NCBI GenBank assembly: GCA_023653785.1
Contig: JAMKCH010058471.1
Location: 1-64,000, forward strand
Length of the DNA: 64,000 nucleotides
Reading direction: 5' to 3'
Source: Ophioderma brevispina
Taxonomy: Eukaryota; Echinodermata; Ophiuroidea; Amphilepidida; Ophiodermatidae
The position numbers were made by a program, and so were the translations under genes. A model generated the notes under the pieces. The model was not told where the DNA came from, ran no database searches, and saw only the letters and a list, made by a program, of their open reading frames with translations. Within the stretch, counting starts at the first letter, position 1, and every line of letters starts with the position of its first letter. This document shows positions 43,641 to 56,060 of this stretch, one piece after another.

Positions 43641-44234
43641 AGAGTCAGGAGTTGCCGCACTGTTTCCATCATCACACCTCAAGTCAGTGCCGTAGTGTCA
43701 GTGGTACTGTATGCAAAGTCAATTAGTAAAAAGGTAAGTTCAGTAATGATTTATTTCCAAACCTGTGGTGTCCATTGTTTTCATTTATTTACTTTCAGCT
43801 AAAGACATATTGCTCACGCTGTTAACGCAGGTATGCACGGCTTGCGTCGTTTCATTTTCGCCTGTGTCTTGTTCTATGAAACTTGTCCGATATCGTGCCA
43901 GGACGTCGAACGTTGGTTAATAAGGGAGGAGGATACGCCGGAGGCGGAGGGTATACACCCAAGACGATAACAGCATGCCAGTTAACACGGCGAAGGAATA
44001 TACACAGACAGCAGCACATCACATCATTCAATATCGTTTCAAAACAGCTATAGAGAACATAAGTGTGCCCCCTGCACTTCCAACAGCATCAGTACTGCGC
44101 TTGACAGCATGCCTACCACTGGATGGTGAAGTGAAGTAACATGACGGGAGCATCAATCGGTAGATCCAGATCTTCCTCCTAGTTACGATTCTGGTATGGC
44201 GGGGTTGTGATAACATCGCCCTCCATGTCTTAGT

Positions 44235-45560
44235 AGGGTTATTAAAGAGAATCCCATTCTCGAAGAGTTTGGGGGGAAGAAGGTTGTGAAGAAGGTTGTT
44301 GAAGATGTTTTTATATAGTTTGACGGTGCTTTTTTAATCAGAATTTTTGGGTCCAACCTCTGGGAATGTGGGGAACTTTGTAAAATAAGGGGTAAAATAG
44401 TACAGGGGTAAATTTGTGACATCAGGTCAAATTGTGGTTTAAATGTACACTAAGTATTTTTCATATATGGATTAAACACTTGACAATTTGCAGTAAAATC
44501 TTTCAAAATTTCTAGTTACTTACGAGAAGAAAGTGTGAATAACTATATCAATTTGACGCAAAACTAATTTTGAATTAAACCAGGTCTAAATTTAAATCTG
44601 GTCTAACTTTTAGTGCATACGGACCTTAGTTACTTGGCTACAGCCCTAATAAGGGTTCAAGGTATTCTGGGGCAAAAAAAATCCAAGTAAATCAGATTTT
44701 GTTTAAAACGGGTCAAAATTATTGCCCTGGTCATAATGAAGCAGAAAATATCATTTCAATCTTTGGGGACAACTCTGTATTACAATTGAGGTCAAAATCT
44801 GTCGACTCTGTTAACATTTTGCCCAGAATGACGAAACAAAATGCCAAATATTGTAATATTAGACAAGACGAAAAACATTTGACACCCAGTTTCAACGAAA
44901 TCGGGAGCACTGGGTAACGTTTACCCCCAGGATGACCTTGAACCTTATAGTCCATGGCCCCGATTCACTAAGAGGCCTCGTCCCCAGGGACCCCAGATTT
45001 TACCGGAAAGTGGTTAAAATTTTGGTTCATTCAGAATGAAAGGTACTAGTTTTCACATTTACCCTGTGAAGCTAGGGCTAAAGGATGTTGGTTTGTGTGA
45101 TGAGCGAAAATGTGCACCTTTTTGGTCGACCAATATTAATCTACACAGTACTCTATGGGGATTGCAAAATTCATGTTTATAATTCTCATATCAAAAGTGG
45201 TTGAAATATCCGGCTGTGAAACCTTTACGATGGGGTTTTGAGTGAAGGCCCTTCTATCAAGATTGGAAAACTATAGCCTTTAAATCGGGCCATGGTGGAC
45301 TGTACCTGTTTAACTAAAGTCACAGGAACCTAGACAAACTATAATCCTTATTGGGACAAATACATTTGTGTAAATTTAAAACACAATTTGATTTTGATTT
45401 CAATTTACCCCTGTACTAATTTTACCCCCTTATTTTACAAAGTTCCCCACATTTCCAGAGGAGAAAATTCAATGCAGATTCAGCCAACCCTTCAAATGTA
45501 GAAAAACACTATCTTCAAAACATTCTTCCCCAAACTTCTAGAATGGGATCTATTTATACC
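44235..45560. mobile_element. Foldback element H (about 1.3 kb)
   Basis: Left arm 44235-44420 and right arm about 45395-45560 are reverse complements: ATCCCATTCT / AGAATGGGAT, GAAGAGTTTGGGG / CCCCAAACTTC, ATGTGGGGAACTTTGTAAAA / TTTTACAAAGTTCCCCACAT, and GTACAGGGGTAAATT / AATTTACCCCTGTAC. The centre is AT-rich without a recognisable gene. It shares the GTACAGGGGTAAA word with foldback D. Confidence 0.8.
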
Positions 45561-45564
45561 CTAC

Positions 45565-46225
45565 TACACCGGTGAATAGCCGCCAATGAAACCACAGGAA
45601 GTTGCATTTTGCCCTTCTTAAATGGATTCACCTCTATTGTCCACGTAAAGGGAATTTTGTAGAACAAATAAAACATTGTGTGGAATATGTGCACCAGCAG
45701 GTGAATGCATTATTTCCCGCCACATTGAGAGGGGCAAAAAGCAACTTCCTGTTGTTTCAATTTAGACTCAGACACGCTTTCCATGTTGTGTAGAGGTCAC
45801 AGTGGTTGCATGGGTATGCGTAATGGTCAAAAATGTGTAACAGAGTAAAGTAAAATGAACAAAATATATATGAGAAAATAATGAATTATATATAGATTCT
45901 GGAAAGAAAACATTGTTTCTAATGCCAGGGTTAATACCATTAAACATGAAAAAAAAAAATAAAAATCAGGCCCATCTAAGTTCTGCCTTAAGCCCGCCTA
46001 CTTAAAACATAGACTACAGTTTGTAAACCAGTGTTACAAATACCCATGGGACGATTTTTATCAATGATTAGATATTAAAGCGCGCATATGACTTAAATTA
46101 CGGACTTCTGTTTTTATTCCCAGAATTATTAGTAAAAATTGCAGATATCCAGATGACATTCCACAGATTCGTATTTATAACACTAGATAGCGAACGCCAG
46201 ATCAAAAGCCTAACCATCTTTTGCC
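45565..46225. other. No gene seen
   Basis: AT-rich with an A run at about 45950-45965. The 63-codon frame at 45602 matches nothing recognised. Confidence 0.4.
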
Positions 46226-46227
46226 AC

Positions 46228-46342
46228 AGTGCGTACTTATTTCCATAGACGATGGTGTACAACTTAATTCATATATTCCCTGATTTCCATAGACGGTGGT
46301 GTACCATTTATTCATATATTCACGCATTTGAATAGAACGATG
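46228..46342 (+). repeat. Tandem repeat, about 50-bp unit, 2.3 copies
   Basis: TTTCCATAGACGATGGTGTA then CTTAATTCATATATTCC recurs as TTTCCATAGACGGTGGTGTA then CATTTATTCATATATTC, with a decayed third start near 46330. Confidence 0.75.
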
Positions 46343-46730
46343 TTGTGATCACGTTTCCAGGGCCAACAGGTTACGGCGATGCGCGTGCGAGTTTCGAATG
46401 GATGACCGTAATGAAATTTCATTACTTTCCAAAAATACTACGGTTCGGTGCCCCCCGCCTATTCTTCAACACGGGGGTACGGCATACTCGTTCCTATATC
46501 TATGATGAAATCTTAATCAAGCAAGTAAGCTGCACGCATGCGTTTCATAACTTCAAAATGGCCGCCGCGATATTTTCATCAGGTGGGAACAATGGGCAGC
46601 CCGGCAAATTACGACCAAAAATTCACCTTCTGCAATACATTTCGTCATGAGCGTCAACTTAATCATTTGTATCATTAATTTATGTGAAACGTTCACTCTT
46701 AATTTCAGCATCAGAACAATTCTTATGACA

Positions 46731-47738
46731 TTAGTCTCTCTCAGTTTTCTTTTCTGTAGTCGTTTCTTTTCTGTAGACGTTTTCTTTTCTGTAGATCTAC
46801 TTCTGGTGTAATTGAGGTATGACTAAGGCTGATGATCTTTAGAGTGTACTTAGTTGTCTCTTTACAGGAATTTCTAGATAGGTCTAAGCTTGTTCACTAA
46901 CCAGAAATGGCCACTTTTGCTTGCAATTATTTAAAAAATCGAAAAAAAGCCGGTTCCTAGACAAATGTGTCTTTGTAAAAAAAAACATGAGGGGAAAATC
47001 ATGGAAACTTCAAATGTTTTTGTTACGGTTGAAAAATTTGGGCTAAATATTCATTTTTAGTATTTTCTCAATACAGGGCAAGATATACCTTAATGATTGT
47101 CCAATTTATTTTCTAGAAATGCATACGTTTAAGATTATAGTCAAAAGCTTTGCAAAGTTTCAACATTAAACAGAAAAGAAACTTTTTGGCCAATTAAGAC
47201 GTATCAGGTCGAAATTGTAGGGGGAACCTGCTAATTGTGGAATTACAGTGTTTGTGAACCATCCAGCGAAAACTCATGATCCTGTCATAGATGCATGGTT
47301 AGGGGAAAAAAACAAATCAAAAAATCACAGTGAAGCGCAACACATGACTTATAAAAAAGCCAGAGATACTTTTCTTACAGGATACTGAAACAAAAGATCA
47401 ATGCTGAGGTGGTAAGAGTGGGGACAAAATCCCAAGCTATAACAATAATTCACCAATACAGATTTGGTTTGTGCAAATGATTTTGCCATCTCAATAGTGT
47501 CAGAAGTGGTAGGTAAAAAAAAACAAGTGATAATTGAATATTGCAACAAAAGTGACATTTTCTGGTTAGTACACGTATAGACTATCTAGCATCCTGTAAC
47601 AAAGACAAACTAAGTACATATACAGACGATCAGACGATTCAGACATCAAGTAAAAACAGAAGTAATCTACACGAAGAATAAGAAACGTCTACAGAAAAAG
47701 AGAAACCGACTACAGAAAAGAAAACTAGAGGGACTTAC
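46731..47738. mobile_element. Foldback element I (about 1.0 kb)
   Basis: Left arm 46731-46960 pairs with right arm about 47540-47738: TTTTCTTTTCTGTAGTCG / CGACTACAGAAAAGAAAA, TCTACTTCTG / CAGAAGTAATCTAC, and ACTAACCAGAAA / TTTCTGGTTAGT. The left arm carries a 20-base word TTTTCTTTTCTGTAGnCG three times in tandem (46744-46797). The frame at 47349-47558 is not protein-like. Confidence 0.8.
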
Positions 47739-47837
47739 TATCGAGTCCAACCTAGTTCTGACACATCAAAGTAATCCCAAACATTCTACAATCTTCCAGC
47801 AATTACCGAGGGATCCTATAATGTTTATAGGAGTTTC

Positions 47838-47966
47838 CTTAACCGGACCCATCTGACACCACTTTTCTTGACCACTTCTGAATTCGGAAACGTTCACAGG
47901 AATCTAAGCACAGGCTTATTGCGTTAAGGTTTCGGAATTAATAAGTGTGTCAGATGGGTCGGTTAC
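47838..47966. mobile_element. Hairpin MITE-like repeat (about 130 bp)
   Basis: TTAACCGGACCCATCTGACAC pairs with GTGTCAGATGGGTCGGTTA. The inner GAATTCGGAAAC / GTTTCGGAATTA words also pair. Confidence 0.7.
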
Positions 47967-48249
47967 GGAGGAAAAACTCAGGTTTATAAACAAGTTTGAT
48001 GATCTTTCATGAAAATGCAAAAAAGTGTGAAACTTCTCCAACTTGTAATTGCAGAGCGACTTAGTACCACCTTATGAACTAGAAGTTAAATGCGATATAA
48101 AAGATCATAACCAATACTATTTTGCTTCGCAGGAGGAAACCCCACGCCGTAAAAGACAGAGAGTTAAATAAAATGTCTTTTTTGGGCATACACGATCTTA
48201 TTAACAAAAAGCGTATCGCCAGTGGTAAATAGTGTCCAATTGGAGGGGT

Positions 48250-48625
48250 ATTCTATATTGACAAAAGGGAGGGATCTCATTTTGTTGTGAAACTTAATAC
48301 CAATCTGGAAGCTGTTGTTGTCAAAGATCACCCTCTTACCGCCCACAATAATGTATGGTCTGTTTATTTCATTCCTAATATAATTAGTCTACGTGAAATT
48401 GATGAATTGATTGATCAACTTTGTACTCCCTTCCTCCTGGTAGGTGACTTCAATGCTCATAGTGAACTTTGTGAACTTTGGGGTTGCACGGATACCAATC
48501 GGTTGGGTATCATCATGGAATCTTATTTGGAGAAATCAGATTCTTGTATTTGAATGATGGGTCTTGTACCTTCATCCATCCTGCGACTGGATCACCATTA
48601 GCTATTGATTTATCAATTTGTTCCC
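48250..48625 (+). pseudogene. LINE APE endonuclease fragment
   Basis: Reads VWSVYFIPNIISLREIDELI, then PFLLVGDFNAHSELCELWGC with TDTNRLG, the GDFNAH catalytic block of apurinic-like LINE endonucleases. After a frame change near 48545 it continues LNDGSCTFIHPATGSPLAID and LSICSP, where the family has the S-x-x-D-L block. N-terminal parts and the final SDH are missing. Separate from the minus-strand LINE that starts at 48945. Confidence 0.8.
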
Positions 48626-48944
48626 CTACTATTTTTTATGCTTATACAGAGTCGTAAGTTGGCGTGTCACAATAGGCAAGACATAATTCAGCGTGTCTAA
48701 AATTGGCTTGTCGTTTAATCAGTATGTCATAATTAGGCTGGAGCAGAGTCCCATTGGTGTAGTGTTGTAATAGGCTTAGAGTTCAATATGACGACTCACT
48801 GTCACAATTGGCATACATGCAAGTCAATTTAGTGAATAATGTGAAAGCAAGCAAGGATTAGGATGAAGGGAGGCAGGATTAATTATCAAGAAGCGAAGAT
48901 CTCATTACGTGCAGTCTATATAGCAGCATTCTTGTTTTATGGGT

Positions 48945-49292
48945 TCACATGGTGTACAAAGCTTTTGGATACATTTTGAAGTATGATGAATTCAGGATGA
49001 ATTGAGTGAGATGAGGTGTACATGAGATATGTTTCCATGATCCTGGGTAGATGCTATTTGCTGTTTCTTCAAGACTGGAGAGATAAGGATTTCTTGCTTC
49101 ATGGGTTTGTCTACAAGTGGAGACAAAATGCTCTCTCGATTCGGCACCTTCTTTACATAGTGGACAAGTTGGATTCACAGTGTTTTGATTAAATTTTGCC
49201 TTATTTGCCTGCAGTGTATAACATCCAGTTAGAATCCTGGCTTTAATTGTTGCTCTGGTGACATCCCTTTGATATGGCTGACGGTGTCTCAT
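48945..49292 (-). pseudogene. LINE C-terminal zinc-binding segment
   Basis: The minus-strand frame contains RATIKARILTGCYTLQANKA, then FNQNTVNPTCPLCKEGAESR and EHFVSTC. This gives the Cys-Pro-x-Cys…His…Cys knuckle that ends many non-LTR retrotransposon ORF2 proteins. The frame is intact for 115 codons to a stop at 48945. It is the 3' end of the nested LINE whose other parts lie at 51293-58433. Confidence 0.8.
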
Positions 49293-49299
49293 ACTTTAC

Positions 49300-50440
49300 G
49301 TGTGTGTTCAAATTCGGCAGTCTTTGACTTAGCTTGACTTCAAGGATGTTTTTGCTCGGGCTCTGTCCGTACTTGTGGACTCAGTGGACGCATACTTTTC
49401 CATTGGGACATCAAGATATCATTACAGAAGGGAGAACAAAACCTGTGAATTAATTTGTTGACTTAAACAAACCAGCTTTTGGATTTGGCTGATTTTACTG
49501 TTATATTAGCAACCAGTTTTTTTATTAAAAATATTTAATTTTATGTCTCAATTTTAATTTGAGAAAAGGTTTCTTCTCAGGGAAAAGTACTTACTCTTTT
49601 ATGTTGAAAAGAAATATGAATTCTCCTAGTAACTATATTTAGATCACACAGTTTAATTTACAAATCAAGGTAAGATGTGGAGAGATTAGCGGGATTCCCC
49701 GGGACGTAAATTAGAAACGAGTCCCCTTGTTTATGCTAGAGATCAAAACAGATTGCAAGATTCGGGGATTCCCCCCATGAGATATAAAATGTGAGGGGAT
49801 GCAATGGCAGATGATGTAATTTATGTGAAATCCAATTGGTCAGTGCAAGATTATAATTTACAGCATGATGATGCTTGGTAATGAGTAGTGTTAGAGAAGG
49901 GTAAGCTCGCCTGTGAGAAGTTAAATACTGCTCACTGAAAGACGTAGGGCCACAGTAGTCAGATCTAGTTTAGTTATAGCTAGCTAGTTTTGTAAGCCAA
50001 ATAATGGCAGTCGTGTAGTACATATGCAAAGTTTTATAATATATTTGATGTCACCGGAGCTTGATACCTGACCTGGTCTGCTGTCGTCTTTTAACCAAAA
50101 GACTTCATTTTTTGAATCAAAAAGGATTCCAGTGTGGTCCTATATATGAGGACATTAGCCAGACTGGTGGTGATGGAATACCTGGATTGTATTGCATAAT
50201 ATAAGCGATTTCGATAATTCATGCACTGCTGTGCTACACTAAGCGACCAACAATGGACAATATCCCTATTGAAAAAATGACCGTGTCCCATCCCAGAATC
50301 CTTGAATTTTATGTGCTGAGATGGGTCAACGAGGTCAATCGGGATATGAACAACAATAGTGCCTGAATTATCGAACTCGCTTATTAGTGCCGCGTCGAGG
50401 TAAACCCCGTCATCTTGAACTGCTAGCTGGAACAACAATT
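49300..50440. other. No gene seen
   Basis: AT-rich sequence between the LINE C-terminus and foldback K. The 115-codon minus-strand frame at 50091-50438 does not resemble a known family. Probably inserted or decayed transposon DNA. Confidence 0.4.
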
Positions 50441-50441
50441 A

Positions 50442-51007
50442 ACCTTAAAGCAATATTAGCACCTGTTTTTGAAGAGCGCCCCCCAATTTTCAAATTTTGA
50501 TTTCTTTTGCACATGTACCTTGGTAATTGTCTAGGAAACTATACATGCGACGAGAATGCTAAAAAAATGCGTATTTAATCATACAAAAAAAAAAGCGCTT
50601 TTGTAATTAATTGGTATGGCCAGATTGGACGTAACGTAGAGCTGGAACTACGTTTATGTCCGTCCATGATGAAAAATAGTGCCACCTCAAGTAAATAACC
50701 TCTAACTTGGCTTGCCTGAATTATTAAAACAACTAATGGATGAGCGTAGACACGTACATGGCGCTACTTTCCGCGCGTTCACATTGGAAGCGTTTCCAGC
50801 AGCCGTTGTAGTATTATCGGGGATCCCCGATTAATAATTATTCTAGTACAAAATTTCCGTTCGTTTTGACACATAGACATTTTTGAACTTAACCAATTCA
50901 CAGGTATAGTTTTACTAGCCATTTACCAATGCAATCGTGTAAAATCTCCAATTTTTGAAAAATTGGGGGGCGCTCTTCAAAAAAATGGCTAATATTGCTT
51001 TAAAAGG
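50442..51007. mobile_element. TIR element K (about 565 bp)
   Basis: CTTAAAGCAATATTAGC…TTTTTGAAGAGCGCCCCCCAATTTT on the left is the reverse complement of AAAATTGGGGGGCGCTCTTCAAAAA…GCTAATATTGCTTTAA on the right, giving about 60 bp of TIR. Short inner pairs exist. No coding capacity. No clear target duplication. Confidence 0.8.
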
Positions 51008-51009
51008 AC

Positions 51010-51240
51010 TGAGAAATTCACATGGAATATACCATGAATATTTAACGTGAACGTATGAACTTGTCATTTTGGAGTCTTCGCTGTTAGAACATGATTATTG
51101 AACTGCACGTTCTTTTACCTCTGGACATTAGATGACTTGAAACCTTAAGTATATATCTTATCTTAAAGCATTGTGTGTAATTGTAATCATGTTTGGACAT
51201 ACCAAATTCTTAAACCATCTGATTAAACTCATTAAATCTG
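51010..51240 (-). repeat. Dispersed repeat family R2, copy 3
   Basis: Reverse of part of 12840-13150: ATTTTGGAGTCTTCGCTGTT and ATTGAACTGCA match CAGCGAAGACTCCAAAAT and TGCAGTTCAA. It lies directly right of TIR element K. Confidence 0.5.
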
Positions 51241-51292
51241 TGTTATATTAAAATTCATATCACTACTTGTTCACAAGGCTCATTTTTTGTGT

Positions 51293-51990
51293 TTAAAAGG
51301 TATTTCTGACATTTTGATGTCCACGAGACTTCGTAAAACTTACTGGCAATTTGCTTTCCGCCAGCTCTGTTCTTTCCTTCCTTTCAATTAACATCGGGAA
51401 CAGATTCAGTTGGTTGATGTCAATCTGACGGAGGCCTGGTATCGCGTTCCTAGGAGCAGGTAAACGGCAGCATCTGCTATACCGCCTGTCTGTGAGGTGT
51501 TGAACTTGCTTGAGGGTATCTTTTTTTTCGTAGTCAGTGATCAACTTATAATCGGTGTCTACCAATTTTCAAACCTCAAGGCCATATAGATACCTGGGTT
51601 CTACAAAGCATGCGTGCTCCTCTGCCAGCTTGAATTACGATTGTTGATGGATCTTTGTTGGAAATGACAGGTTTTCTTTCCACACCAGGTGTTTTAATGT
51701 GGCTCTGCAACTTGATGGAAGTTCGTTAATGGACTATTGAAAACATCTCCCAAGTAGTCGACGGAGGACTCTGACCATGTTGTCTTCTGTGATGGAGAAT
51801 CTTTCACGTGCAGAGTAAATGGCAGTTCATTAATCATTTACTTATAAAGGAGGGAGTCATGGGCTGCAAGAACAACTTCATCGGCACATGTTGGGGCACC
51901 AACATAGTAGCCTTCTACCTTCAAAGCGATGTCGATGGGATCTATAAGCCATTTGTATAGATCTGTCGATGTTATTCAACCCGAAGAACA
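51293..51990 (-). pseudogene. LINE RT, motif C and thumb
   Basis: Minus strand from about 51985: YKWLIDPIDIALKVEGYYVG followed by APTCADEVVLAAHD, equivalent to the CADDVVL form of motif C with the second Asp changed to Glu. Near 51440-51490 AVYLLLGTRYQA matches the conserved AxYLLLG thumb block. Frames change at least twice. Continues the LINE read at 52985-53845. Confidence 0.7.
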
Positions 51991-51994
51991 CCTT

Positions 51995-52980
51995 CATGAA
52001 GCATGAATGCCTCCGAAAGGCCTCCTCTAGAATTCACAACCGGGCATTCGGAACCATCATAAAGATCCTGATGATTTCAACCAGAAAGCAGATTACATCT
52101 CAGCGTGTAATCAAAAACTAGGATTGGAAACAAAAATATAAAATGGAACTACCTCTGTTCACCATGACATTTAAATTCTTTAAAGCCCTTTCCTCTCTTC
52201 ACTATGCTTTTTATTCTATCTCATGTTGCCATTCCTGTCAGTATACATGCATTTAAGAAGGGGTCTGAATCCAAGCTGGTCCGATTGTGAAATCACAGAT
52301 ACATAATCATAAGGTTTGAATTCACTACAGGTGAGAGTCCTCACAAAGGAGGACAGGGTGGCAGACTGGGCTTACCTAAGTAATTATTTTAATTATGAAC
52401 AAACCAGTGTAAATTGTCTGAGCTGGAATTTTTCGGGTACTATTTTAATTTTTAAAACCATAGACATACATATGGAACATAATTTTTCCCATGTAAGTGT
52501 TTGAACTGGCATCTGATCCACTTTAATGTCTTTGACCTCAATTGCAATCATGCCCAAAACCGATTCAAAATTGCAATGCGAGTCCGGTTATTTGATTTAA
52601 TGTCAGAAACATTATGTTTGCAACAACGATATTCCAGTTCTTAAGTTTTTAAAAGAAGCCGCACTCATCATCAGTTGTTTTAAAACAAAATCAAGTTGTT
52701 CGATGCAATTGGCTTCAATGCATACCTACGTTGTACATAACTGCCCGTTGTGTTAAGGGCATTGAATCGGACCACCCGATTCAAAGAAGAGCCAGAAGGG
52801 CTCACAAAACTTGTCATCAACTTCTGAACCAAAAATCCAATTACACCAAACAAATGGCGTCAAATAGAGATCATGAAACAATATCGTTATGAAATACAAC
52901 CACAATAGTTGCCCATATGGTTGTGAGAAAAAAACACTTTATATCCTGTGCGTTTTATTGATACACGGTGCTGTAGAAGT
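51995..52980. other. Unassigned insert within the LINE
   Basis: About 1 kb between two RT halves. I recognise neither RT sequence nor clear terminal repeats. The 62-codon frame at 52316 is unremarkable. Confidence 0.35.
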
Positions 52981-52984
52981 GAAG

Positions 52985-53845
52985 ACTTTATAGTCCCTTC
53001 TTAAGAGTAGGGAGGCAATTAGACCATCAATGCCTTACAGGCATCAATGGATGCGAGATACAACTTCTGGCCATTATTTTTGGCTTCATTTATCAGTTTG
53101 GAGACTAGGAGGGCAGCAGACAACGATGACGTCTTGCAATTGGCTTGAAATCTCTCTTTTAGGTTGCTTTATTTTGACTCAAGTTAATCATTGTTTTTTT
53201 AACTGGATTGTCATTCCCTTTTTTCAAATCTGCCTGCTTTGGCAACTTCTTTTAGCAGCCAAATGAGATTGAGAGAGAACTAATCGGTTTTTAAATACTT
53301 GACCGGCTTTTCTTGATGTGTTCTGCATTATAAATACCTTTGGCCATCTTCTAAGCCTTCCATTGTTTAGCTTCTGGATGGCAGTATAAACTTCGTCCCA
53401 CTTGATATTTTAGGGACTGGCTCATGGCTAGTGGTGGCAAGATATTTTCAGTTAAACGGACATCACAATCTCTTAAGATATTGCTGATCGAAAACGAGGG
53501 TCAATCGACAGGAGTCGGAGATGTTCAAAATAGGCCTATGTTTTCCAAGCTGCTCTCACATCATCGTCCTCTGTAAGCAGGACATTGTCAACAAGACATT
53601 GCCATAAGCTGGCTTTAAGTGCACGCTGCTCGTTGATTAGCTTATAGAAAAGTTTCTGATCTCCTGGGGTAAGCATGATAAATCTGTAAGGTATTGTTTG
53701 CTTTTCTTGGCTGCATCTTGTCTTTGCTAAGATCTGAGGGCTTTTTAGCTTCCTTGCATTTTTCAGTAAGTCTTATTATTTGGACGGCATTCTCTGGGTG
53801 GAGCACTTGGACTGGCTTCTTCAAGCTCCCTGTAAACAGTCTTTA
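52985..53845 (-). pseudogene. LINE RT, N-terminal part
   Basis: Minus-strand landmarks in order: ETFL-to-SINEQR linker residues near 53640; DDDVRAAWKT and YFEHLRLLSIDPRF (about 53500-53580); WDEVYTAIQKLNNGR (about 53360-53405), the family's EEVxxAIxKLNxGK block; then LINEAKNNGQKLYLASIDAC near 53035-53100, which is motif A with the catalytic Asp. Several frameshifts and stops. Confidence 0.7.
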
Positions 53846-55492
53846 CCTAGGGAGCAAAGGCCTGATTTTAAGGGTTTTTGGACAACCCTGTCTGCTGTCA
53901 CAACAATTCATATACAAATGTGCCTGCAAGTCTGTGGAATAAAATCTGGGTGAGCCATCTTGCAAATGTGGATGTTAAAGTGACCTTTGACCCACAGAAA
54001 GGACAAAGGTCAAAACCTCTTTTCATCAAATGTGCAATTTACGGGCAAATCTTTTTCAAAAACACTAAAGAAACACCTCCTATTTGAATTATACACAACA
54101 CTTGTGTTTCATTTCAAAAGAACCTAGGAATTAATTCTCTCTGCAATATGTCCACTGATTTAACAAAGAAGTAGCAACCTTACCCTCACCAACCAGACAC
54201 CCACACCACCCACATTTTCTGTCCCACAGACATCGCCACATTTGACGCAATGTCAAATAATTGTCCATTAACTGATTTGGGCCATTTCCCATTTCCACCC
54301 CCAGAAGTAATTTTTTACACGGGATATTTCTAGGAAAATTATTTAATCAACACAAATGTCTCCAGGGTATTCAGATGAATGTTTTGAACTAAAAAGTCAA
54401 TCACAAAACTTCTCTGTGACCTACGGTTTTTGACTTACGATGTCTACATGAAACTTGCTGGCTGAGTGGGGAAAAGGCAAATTTGGTCATTTTCTCCTTT
54501 TTTGGCCCCAAAATGCCAACTTTTTCATAAGTTTTGATCATTTTTGGCATCTAAACATTTCGTTTTACAACTGATGCTGTTGGAATATACAAGAACTTTA
54601 ATTAATGGAAGTTGTAGAATCTCAAGAGGGGCAGTTACCATGGCAACGGCAATTTACAACCATTTTTTTAGCATCAGGGACTGAAATTTGGCTTAAATAA
54701 GGTTTAAATTTGTGGTTGCACATGGTAACTGCCCAACCTGATGATTCTACAACTACACCAAAAATAAAAGTGCGTGTAAACCCAATAATATGAGTAGTAA
54801 ATATAAAACATGTTTTAATAGAAGAATTTGATTAAAATGATGAAAATATGGTCATTTTTAGTCAAAAAGTGACAAAATCCCTCAAATCGTCCATTTTAAT
54901 GCTGGCCTGTGATGTTCAAGGGGTCATAGATCAAAATCCGTAGGTCACAGGAAAGGTGATGTGTTTACTTTTTTAATATAACATCCATCTCAATACATTG
55001 ATACACTTTTAAGTTTCAATTAAACCTTTTTTTAAAAAAATCCCTGCAAAAAATACTTTTTTGTAAAAATGTCAAAAATCAGTCAGGTCATTTTTTACAT
55101 AGTAATCAATGTGGTTGTGGATGCAAATTGGGGTGTGGGTATCTATGGATAAGGGTGGGGGTGTTGGTTTTAGGCTTAACTTGATCTTCAAATTGTATGA
55201 AAGTTATTTTTGATTTATTTTACCCATTGAAAGTACAAGTGTCAATTGATAGTTCATAAAAGTGGTGTTTCTTACACAATTTTCAGTAGGTTTTAGACAT
55301 TTTGTCATATTTTTTTTTTTTCTGAAAGATATGGTAAAGAGGCGTTGACCTTTCTTGGGGTCAAAGGTCACTTTAACATCCAGGTCTGCAAAATGCCACC
55401 AGATTGATCTTCCGACTTCAAGGAACATTTTGGTATAAAATTTCTGTGCCAGCAGACGGTGGCCCGAAAAAACCACGTCTGCTCCCTAAGGT
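53846..55492. mobile_element. Foldback element L (1.65-kb near-palindrome)
   Basis: Inverted symmetry runs from CCTAGGGAGCA…/…TGCTCCCTAAGG at the ends, through GATGTTAAAGTGACCTTTGAC / GTCAAAGGTCACTTTAACATC (53970 and 55360), ACACCCACACC-type / GGTGTGGGT, and GTGACCTACGG / CCGTAGGTCAC, to GTTGTAGAATC…GGGCAGTTACCATG / CATGGTAACTGCCC…GATTCTACAAC around a centre near 54690. Almost the whole element can fold on itself. No protein is recognised. It splits the surrounding LINE. Confidence 0.85.
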
Positions 55493-55499
55493 ACTTTGT

Positions 55500-56060
55500 T
55501 TGGTATTTTCTACCACAGCAGGGACTCATTATGGTGGAGTTTATTGAAGTGATCTTTGCTTTCTTGGTTAGAATACAACTAAGCGCAGCCATCAGGAGAG
55601 CTTTTTATGTGACCGCAGAACTTCTTCTTGAGAATTAATCTCCACAGGTCATTGGTGCGAGGAGATGTACACAGTTCTATCTGGCACTCCTTGACATTAG
55701 CTTTTCCCTTTGAGGCTTGATGACTTTGCTGCTCTTTTGTTAGCCATTCGAGCGGGAAGGATTTAACTTGATTAGCACTAGTACAAGCTTCACCGAATGG
55801 CTTTGGCACTTTTCGTGTTGTAAGGTATTGTGATCAGATGTAGTCATGGTAACAGGACAACATCAACATCATTTTTGACACCGGAGAGATGAAGTTTTGG
55901 CTGCTGAACCAGGATGAAGTAACATCTAGAAAATACCGCCCGTCTCCTAGCCTTGATCAAGGCTGTCTGTAGAACTGACAAACTTGTTATTTTTCACACT
56001 GTACTGTCATAATTATTTATCACAATTATTTTGAACATTGTGTTTTCAGGTATGACATCA
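55500..56060 (-). pseudogene. LINE ORF2 segment between endonuclease and RT
   Basis: Minus-strand frames include NQVKSFPLEWLTKEQQSHQA (about 55690-55780), SPDGCA, and YSNQESKDHFNKLHHNES in a neighbouring frame near 55520-55580. Their position between endonuclease-like and RT-like pieces, rather than strong motifs, supports the call. Confidence 0.45.

Noticed and set aside
46345..46650. 101-codon frame with AAAATGGCCGCCGCG near its end
   Set aside because: Considered as a promoter with a YY1-like site or a coding exon, but no splice sites, TATA or protein resemblance support it.
50442..51007. piggyBac-type TTAA target duplication
   Set aside because: TTAA-like bases occur near both ends, but they lie within the terminal repeat words, so a true duplication cannot be shown.
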